This document shows positions 53,342-61,445 of a DNA stretch of 64,000 nt, piece by piece. Position numbers and translations under genes: made by a program. The stretch comes from Furcasterigmium furcatum. Its lineage: Eukaryota; Ascomycota; Sordariomycetes; Glomerellales; Plectosphaerellaceae. The number at the start of each line of letters is the position of its first letter. Positions within the stretch are counted from its first letter, which is position 1. Under the pieces are notes generated by a model. That model was not told the DNA's origin and ran no database searches. It was given only the letters and a program-made list of their open reading frames with translations. The DNA is taken from NCBI GenBank assembly GCA_001599815.1, contig BCIA01000002.1, positions 4,003,626-4,067,625 of the forward strand, given 5' to 3'.

Positions 53342-54137
53342 GCGAGATTAGTAGATGTCATTGCCTAGAAACGCGCACGTGTAGATCTCGTGGGGAGAGT
53401 GGAATAGACGACCGTATGCACCATGAAGCGCCACCATTCTGGGCGGAGACCTTGTTGACAGTGAGGGGAGGGCGTGCCAGTCTGCCGGGCCCATATCGCC
53501 CGAGAAACAAACCATCATGACATGCCTTTTTTGGCAAGGATAAACGTTGGCGGGAGGGGCAGCGACCCAGCTTAAGAATCCGAGCTTTCATGTCCCCAGC
53601 TGACGTCAAGATTCAGCGGAGGAGTATGGAACACCACAGGGGAATCTGTCCGGCGTGCGGGGTGCCTTCGGGGCCCTGCCCCGATGCCCCACTAACTCGG
53701 CCCAGTCTCAGTCCCAAAGTGGGGATCCGCTTCTTCGGCTTTGACCGGGCTCTCCCGGAGAATCACAGAAATTGTCCATCCAGAACCAAGATCCCCTCAC
53801 ATCAATCCAGAACTGCCTGCAGAAAGGCCTGCGGGAAGGCCCACCTGAAACGATACCTGCAATGCTCCCAGGCACATCATCAGTTCATGGAGCGACTAGC
53901 GGCATCTATTCGCTGCTCTCCACTGAGGAGCAAGCCCGGCCTCGGTACACTTTGCATGATGACAGGCGCCCGGCCCACGAACCCGAAGGCTTGCAGGGCC
54001 ACGGGTTAGGGCAGGCAGTATCAAGGCCACCGCCTATGCGGTATGTACCTCAACTCTGAACGGCAATGCCCTCAGCACACTCACCTCCTTCACCTCAACT
54101 GAAGTCTCTCACACTCCGATCATCCCCTTGCTGACAC
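53342..54137. other. Region upstream of the TF gene, possibly containing its missing 5' exon
   Basis: A frame open from 53745 to 54040 reads into a good donor (GTATGT at 54041). It splices in phase to 54149 through a branch-like CTGAC at 54131-54135 and a CAG acceptor. The frame has no ATG, so a further upstream exon would be needed. The short frame with an ATG at 53590 is one candidate. Confidence 0.4.
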
Positions 54138-56208
54138 ATGAATCCCAGTCAGACAGAGCCGCTCGACCATGGGTTCATGGGATATGGAGAACCAGGGCCT
54201 GAGCCATTATTTGTGCACTCTACCAGGCCGTCCAGCGAGGATCAGATAGCCTCCATTCTCATGCGACTATCCGATGTTGAGAGGCGGCTTGACAGCATCA
54301 AGCCAACCCAACACCCAGGTACCTCAGCCGCAGAGATCGCGGCTATGCGGTCCCTTCTAGTGCCGGCTGCACAGGGTGGCTCCAAAGGGCAGAGAGACTC
54401 CTTGATGATGGCCTCGTCGCCCGTGGGGGATACACCGATTTTCGACAACAGACACGAAACCCATAATGATGTTATGGAATCACTCTCTCTGCGAAGGAAT
54501 CTCTCCCGACCGGAAGACCCTCCCTTCGCCATGTGGTGGACGTTCACTGTTGAAGAGACCCTACTTTGGCCGATCCTGAAATTTCAGGGCAGCGTCAACG
54601 CCAGTCTCGACGTCGCCATGCTCGGCGCCGAGGACGACAGCGACAGCGAGGACGATTATGATCACGAGGACGACGAAGAGCAAGACGACTTGGGAGAATC
54701 TGCCGCGGAGAGTCCCTGGTCCGCCTTCATCCAACAAAAGTCAGAAGAGCGTGCACGACAGGACCGCAGGGGGCTTGACGACGGCACCGTGGTGCCGGAG
54801 CTCATCGATAATTTCATCCGCAACGTACACACGAAAAGCCCGATTCTCGATCCGGAGAAGCTGCGATCTCACGCAGCCAGCGTTGTTGAGAACGGGCTCG
54901 ACTGGGATGCGAGGTCATGTCAAGTAGTGAGTCCTCCAAGATTATTGTCTGACCGTGTGACCTCGAGGACTGACGGCCGAGCAGCTCCTCGCATGTGCAC
55001 TTGGCGCCCTCTCCGCGCCCTGGGACAGGAGCGACCTCACTGATTACTCGCAACGAAAACCGACACGTCAGCGGTACTCGATGGCTCGAGAGTACTTCAA
55101 AGCCGCCCAGAAACGCCTTGGGCCCCTTTGCACCCGATCATCCCTGACGGCGGCCCAGTGTCTCTTTATGGCGGGGACCTACTACATGTACATGCAGCGG
55201 CCAGTTTCGGGTTGGCGTCTCCTGAATGCGGCATCTATCGCATGCCGTACTTACATTTCCAAGAGAATGGCCCGGGAGAGTGTCGGTTTGCACCATAACA
55301 GCTCTCGGAGTATGGAGCAGCGACTCTACTGGAGCTGCTTCAAGGCTGAAAGGGAGGTCGCTTGCGAGTTCGGCATGGAGACGACGGGGTTGAACGTGAT
55401 CGCCTACTCGACATCTCTGCCAACGCCACCAAGTGGCCACTCAAACGTCATGGGACAAGGGGCATCCTCTTCGCCCGAACTGGCAGCTGGCCAGACACTG
55501 AGGCAACACACGATCCCCAACGAGGATCACGACGACAGGTCCTGGTACTTCTTCCTCACTGATATCATGCTCCGGAAACTCGAGATGCGCATCGACACCT
55601 ACTGCCAAGAGAAGCGGCGGGAAGCCTACCGCCGTGCGGGCGAGCCTCCAGAAGCATTCTACCAGAGCCTCTTCGAAGCGATGAAGGAGTTTGATTACCA
55701 GCTGACGTGCTACTACGAGTCTCTGCCGCCGGTCATGCGATTCCCGCTGGACGAGCTGAGTCCTTGCCCGGACGAGCTTCGCCAGTACCTTCGATCCCGC
55801 CTTTCGAGCGTCCGGCACGACATTTCCATGCCGTTCTTCTACGCCTTGCTCACGTACGACGTGTCGAACTGGTCTCCGGCGCTCGTGGACGATATGATTA
55901 CGCAGGCGAACATCATGCTGAAACTGGACGTTGCCTTCCTATGGACCGCGGGCACAACGCACCGAGATTACAATACTTGGCTGGCGTTGCGGAAGGGCGT
56001 GCGGGCTGGACTTATCCTCATTGCTGCCCGAAGGCTCAAGGCGCAGAACCGTCCCCGACTCGAAGGTCTGCAGGTCCCGGATGGCGGTACATGTCGGCAC
56101 GCGGCGCAGGCTCTGGTTCGGGGGCTGGAATACTGGAAGGCCGAATCGAGGGACTGCGCGACAAACCTCAACATGCTTCGGTCTTTGCACCCGGACTTTC
56201 GGAGTTGA
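54138..56208 (+). CDS. Fungal-specific TF-domain protein, DNA-binding domain not found
   Basis: Minimal model: exons 54138-54926 and 54985-56208, 670 aa. DQIASILMRLSDVERRLDSI near residues 34-53 is a coiled coil like the one after a Zn2Cys6 cluster. An acidic stretch (DDSDSEDDYDHEDDEEQDD) lies around residue 170. From about residue 220 comes the fungal-specific TF domain: PELIDNFIRNVHTKSPILD, LLACALGALSAPWD, YFKAAQKRLGPL, SLTAAQCLFMAGTYYMYMQRPVSGW and FKAEREVACEFG. No CxxC cluster is seen within the model. The ATG at 54138 may really lie in an intron, so the N-terminus could be incomplete. The gene is tail-to-tail (79 nt) with another TF gene that has a similar domain layout and a complete cluster. 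They may be old duplicates. Confidence 0.8.
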
Positions 56209-56287
56209 TGGAGACGATTAAATCAAGACCCCTATTTTATTGGCATGGATGAAGTTGACTATGTGTCATGGGATGCATAAATTACAT

Positions 56288-58596
56288 TTACAGCGCAAAT
56301 CCGGGTCGTCTGCGGATCTTTCGCAACAGACCCAGATACCCTTTCGAGACATCGCTGCACAACTTGTCCTGGGAGAGGAACTCTTCGATCATGTCGATTA
56401 CAGCGACAAGGCTTGTCTCGTCAGCGCCCGACCCACGGGGAGCGTTGCTGATACGGGAGACACGCTCCGAGGCAATGAGCATTAGAGCCAAGGTGGCACA
56501 TGTTTGCCGCTTGAGCCAGCCAATCTCGAGCAAATGGGGCTGCCCGATATTCGGATCCAGACAGAGTCTTACGCGGACCAGCATGGAGACACGATGTCGC
56601 AGGCTCGCCTCTCGGAGTTGGGCAGCCACATGCTCGCCCATTACATTGTCAAGCGACGCGGACGCATCGAGCGCCATGGCCCGTGTATTCTGCGCAGATC
56701 TGACATGCAAAAGTATAAAGAGAGAGGGTCGGAGCAGGAGCTCTTCGGTTTCATAGTAGGAGTATTGCAATCTTCGGCGTCCGCCATGCTCGGCGCTGAG
56801 AGGAGTCTGGCTGGTCTGGTGCTCGTGGTCTGGATATATCGGGAAGTGGAGGTGAGGCGGCAATGCGGCATGCCACTGTCGGAGGGCCTGCTGGGCCGCG
56901 CTGAGCTTCGTCTGGAAAGCGCAGACATCTAAGATTGACATGTCCTCGTGAAGCAAGGCGTGGTCAGCGCAGGCTCGCTGGCGTATGTGTAGTAGCGCAT
57001 CATCAGCCGAGTAGAATTCCGACAACTCTGTAGACGTGGGTGGAAAGATGTTCATGTCGTGATCTCCCGATTCGACTCCGCCGCGACCCTTGGGTGAGTG
57101 GCTGTAAGAGCTTGGAGCAAAGGAGATGTTGACCTCGCAGCGCAACCGACTGGACATGAGAAAGGAGGAACCAGTCAGCCAATCGATCGAGATCCCAGTA
57201 GATAAAGAGTCCTCACCATAGCAACATCAAAGAAGATGTTCGGATGTTCTGTTTCAACAAGGCTTCGGGGACTGTCCCGGGTGCATTTCGGGCGTTGGCC
57301 GGGTCGTTGTCGGGGCCATCATCGAGTGATAACAAGGCGCCACTGAACATCTTCCAAGCGGGAACTGGCTCGGAGCTGTGAAGATGCCATATTCTGTACG
57401 AAAACACATGTCAGCCTCCAAGTACAGAGTTGGTCGAAGGCCCCTTACCCCGCGAGAAACTGGCACTGGGCTGCGACCAGCCCAGAGCTACTTGTTGCCC
57501 AGACAAGCCGCTTTCTTGCCATATTCCAATAACGAAGAGCGCTGGGCGTTCGCCTCTCGGAGTTGCCAGAGCCGCTGAGTAGGCTGGAGGCCGGAGATGA
57601 CAGCTGCGGCGTGCCCCAGGGTGTTTGGGCATTGGTGCCGCCCTGTCGACACATGCTCCCCAGCGCCGCCACCAGGAGAACCAAGCATGATTCAGCGCTC
57701 CATGCGATGCCAAATTCGCCCGAATCTCTAACTAGGCGTCGTGTGTCTGTGATGTCGAGGACAGGCATAGCCGGCAGGTAGAAACCCTCGAAAGCGGCGG
57801 CCAGCGCAAAGAGCTCTGCGGCCGCGCAGCTGGCACTCTCGAGGCCGGAATGGTGAGATGATTGTCGCTGTTTCGCATTCGAGAGAGCTGATCTCAAGTC
57901 CTCGCTGGTTTGGTCGTGTCCCGTAAAGATGTCCCATGCCAGGACCGAGGACAGGCCCCCGACTGCGGAGGGACCTGGGATAGGAAATTCATGGTCGTCG
58001 AGATGAGTAGCCTCAGATACCCTTTGTCTTTTTCGACTTCCTTCATCGTAGACGGGGGAGATGATGGAGGAATTCTGGTTCTGCTCACAATTAATTCCGA
58101 CATCCTGGCTGGGTCGACCTCGCCCCTGACCGCCACCACCGCCTGCATCTCCCAGCTGAGATACGCGGAGACCCTGAGCAAGGCCGTCCACGGCGCTTAA
58201 GATCCTGTGACCCCATTCGTCCAATGACGACGACGCCCTATGCCAAGAATGAGCTCGTGTTCCGGTCAGTCTTCGCCGGAGTCCGGGGGATCCTTACACC
58301 GTTTGGGCGACCACCGGAGCACTTGTATAGGTCTCGCTCAGATACTCGCATGTGACCCCGGCTTTGGAACAATATGCACATGCGGGCTGGTGTCCGCTGC
58401 ATCGCGTCTTCCGCTCGCGGCACGCACGGCAAGCTACCGCTGTGCGGAGGGTGGTTGTCGGCAGTGATCTCTTCTGGCCTCTCCTCGGCTTTGAGGTCGG
58501 TGTCGATTCTCCCGGGTCGACTCCTTCCTGCCGGTCAATCGGTGCTTCTGTGTCCGACGGAGGTTGCTCGTGGCCAGTCTCAGGCCAGTTGTTCAT
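56288..58596 (-). CDS. Zn2Cys6 transcription factor with fungal-specific TF domain
   Basis: Four exons on the minus strand, 58596-58298, 58237-57449, 57393-57217 and 57149-56288, giving 708 aa. The cluster uses Cys56, 59, 66, 73, 76 and 83 (CRACRERKTRCSGHQPAC), followed by CEYLSETY. The splice from exon 1 to 2 joins VVAQTV to ASSSLDEWGHRILSAVDGL, a predicted coiled-coil/linker region. The regulatory domain shows EGFYLPAMPVLDI, CLVLLVAALGSM, RYWNMARKRLVWATSSSGLVAAQCQFLAG then WHLHSSEPVPAWKMFSGA. The end is LRKIRRRPGFAL. Normal size. Divergent from the MFS gene at 59275 (678 bp) and tail-to-tail with another TF gene, so it probably regulates the transporter/GH78 end of the cluster (inference). 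Confidence 0.88.
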
Positions 58597-59274
58597 GGTG
58601 CCGTTCGGTTCTGTCCGCGGATTGAGCTCAGGTCAGAGTTTGGGGGCTGGGGACGCGAGTTCGGAGGAGCCCCGAAGACCGACGAGGGGACCTGGGGTTT
58701 TTGATAACCGGCTCTGCCCCGAGAACGAACTAGACAGCCACTAGCTTGGCCCGACGGCGGGGATGTACCGACGCTGGGACGACAACAGGGGGAGCTTCCC
58801 CCCTTTTCCCCTCCCAAGCGCACACCACCCCCTTCGGGGCAGTGCCGACGCCTCCCGATGAACGCCGCCCACCTGGTTGCCAAGCCAATCCCAAGACGAA
58901 TTTTCGAGTCATGAGCTGCCGACCACTGCCGACATGAATGCTTGACCTGGCACCTGCTTCTTTGATGAACCCCGCGTAGGCCTCGACCTCTCCCCAGACC
59001 CCAGACTCCCCCGGACGGTGACCACGCGAGGTGCCAGGTCGGCTATTCTTGTTGTGTCATTCTGGGGTGATGGCCTCGGTCTATCGGTCGAGCATCTGGC
59101 GAACCTACACGAAGCTAACCTCGACAAAGCCGCGATCATCAGGCATAAGAGGACGGCCGTCCCAGATCCCCGGATCAGCTTCCTCCACTGTTCATGCAGC
59201 TTTGGCTTCACCGAGCTTCCCCTCGACCCACCGGAGCTTGCCATTGAGACTCTTTTCCTTGGACAGACGCTATA
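58597..59274. promoter_or_regulatory. Divergent promoter TF / MFS paralogue B
   Basis: 678 bp head-to-head. TATAATGG lies directly at the MFS start codon, too near to act as its TATA box. No repeat identical to the CGG-N7-CCG sites was seen. Confidence 0.4.
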
Positions 59275-61088
59275 ATGGCCGCCAACGCCGAGAAGACCCA
59301 GCATGCCGACGAACAGCCGTCAGACATGACCATTGAGCGCCAGGAGACTGGCGTGGGAGGAAATGCCGGCGCGAAGGAGGCATCCATGGAGGCTGCGGCC
59401 AGGGGCCAAGGTGTCTCTGGGTACGAGACTCTGAGCCTCTGGCAGACCATCAAAGCTTTCAAGGTGTGCACGGCGTACTGCTTCCTCGTCGCCTTCAGTG
59501 CGGCCACGGATGGCTACCAGATTGGGTGAGTACTATCTCTCCATGCACAAGGTGATGCCGGTTTACTGACGAGACGCCCAAACAGCATCAACGGCAACAT
59601 CATCGCCAACCCCGGTTTCGTACAGGAGTTCGCCACCGAGTTCAACAGCGACGGCGAGCCGGTCCTGTCCTCCCCGATCATGAGCGCCTGGGGAGCTATC
59701 ATGTCCGTTGGGCAGATCATCGGCATGGTCTCGCTTCCCTTCCTCTCCGATCGCTATGGTCGCAAAGCCGCCATGTACGCATACTGGTTCGTGCTCGCGA
59801 TGAGCGTCCTCGCCGAAACCCTTGCCCGCACCTGGCCCGTCTGGCTCGTCGCCAAGCTCCTGGCTGGCATCGGCGTCGGCTGCCTCCAGTCCACGGTCCC
59901 GACCTACATCGCCGAGACGGCCCCCACGCGTATCCGTGGCGGTCTTCTCATCGCATACAGTCTCTGGTTCGGTCTCGGCATCTTCTTCGCCCCTATTGCT
60001 CTCCAGGTCCACTCCAAGGTCGACACGCATGACTGGCTCACCCCCGTGTACACGCAGTGGTCCCAGATCGGCCTCATGCTGATAATCTACCTCGTGGTGC
60101 CCGAGACCCCGGCCTGGTGCGCCACCCACGGCTACGAGGAGCGCGCAAAGAAGTCCCTCCGCCGCTTGCACTTCGAGATCAAGGATTACGACGTCGACTA
60201 CCAGTACCAGCTGCTGGCCATGACCGTCGAGCACGAGTTGGAGGTCGCCCGGGCCTCGAATAGCGAGAAGTGGTACTCCATCTTCAAGGGCACGGATGGC
60301 CGTCGCACCATCACTGCGCTGTGGACGCTCATGACGCAGCAGTTCATCGGCTTGACGCTCTTCTCGACCTACAGCTCTTACTTCTTCCAGCAGGCCGGCC
60401 TGGAAGACCCGTTCCAGGCAACCTGCATCACCACGGGCATCAGCCTCGCCTCTACGATAACCATGATCCTCACCGTGGACTGGTTCGGTCGAAGGAATTA
60501 TTCCTGTGGTGGATCGACCTTGTGTTGGGTCGCCTGCTTGGCTGTCGGCATCTTGGGTGTTGCTCCCAGCGTCAACGCCTCGCAGTACCTGCTGATTTTC
60601 TTCGCTTGCCTCTGGAGTGAGTACTTGACCTACAACTTGCTTCGATCCATTGTGCTAACTCTCGCAGATATCGGCATGAGCTTGAACGGCGCGACCGGCT
60701 GGGGCTTCATCGGCGAGATGTCCTCGCAGCGCCTGCGCCCGTACACGGCCGGCTTCGGTGCCGCGTCGACCTGCGTGGCCGGCGTCGTCATGAACGTCCT
60801 CACGCCTTACATGGTCAATGCCAATGAATGGAACTGGGGCCTGAAGACGGGATTCTTCTACTTTGGGTTCGGCACCATCTTCGTCATCGGAATGTGGTTC
60901 CTCATCCCGGAAACCAAGGGGTACGTGTACAACTCGCAACGATTTCGTGATCCTAATACTGACCGGGTCATTCTTTCAGGCGTACCGCTGCTGAGCTGGA
61001 CGAGCTGTTTGAGAGAAAGGTCAAGCACTGGAGATTCCACAAGACTCAGACGGCCACACAGGCCGCAGTGCAGGCACGGGGCGCGTAA
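59275..61088 (+). CDS. MFS sugar transporter (alpha-glucoside/maltose permease-like), paralogue B
   Basis: Four exons, 59275-59525, 59586-60616, 60668-60920 and 60980-61088, giving 547 aa. FSAATDGYQIG then INGNIIANPGFVQEF marks TM1. SDRYGRKAAM is the loop-2 motif, AGIGVGCLQSTVPTYIAETAPTRIRGG is TM4-5, and VVPETPAWC precedes the central loop. FIGLTLFSTYSSYFFQQAGLEDPFQATC follows in TM7. The end is RTAAELDELFERKVKHWRF. Intron number, phases and the lengths of exons 2 (1031 nt) and 3 (253 nt) equal those of the paralogue at 45194-47021, and protein similarity is high along the whole length. Expected proton-coupled uptake of a disaccharide or glycoside across the plasma membrane. It differs from paralogue A in having the usual GINGN at TM1. 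Confidence 0.93.
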
Positions 61089-61445
61089 AGGGGCAGGCAG
61101 TGCGCCTCAGTAGTCACCATTTTGGTCAACAACCAAGCGGCTTGCCAATGCCACCCTTGAGGAACAGACTGCTGCCGTGGAGGCATTTAGTAGGAATCCA
61201 TCTATTGTTAAGCAGGGAATTTCGTCACACGTGCATCCGTCGTATCTCATCAAGTGGTGCAAGTCGAAGCACCATCGTCTAGGTATGACCTCTAAGGACG
61301 CTACAATGTCTTTGAGGACTCTGGCTCGTGAGTGCAGAGCGCCAAGGATCTCTTCTCCCGGTTAAGTTGATTGGTTCGTTACCAGGCAGCAGAGCCAAGA
61401 CTCATATGATCACCAACAGGCCTCAATGTGCGCGAACTTCCCCTC
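61089..61445. other. Intergenic, 357 nt
   Basis: Between MFS paralogue B and the NACHT/ankyrin gene. No exon with an N-terminal domain for the latter was recognised. Confidence 0.45.

Noticed and set aside
53644..53676. CPACGVPSGPC, with C-x2-C-x6-C spacing like half a zinc cluster, upstream of the TF gene
   Set aside because: Lacks the basic residues of a Zn2Cys6 domain, has no second half with correct spacing and is not in a frame that splices well to the TF exons.
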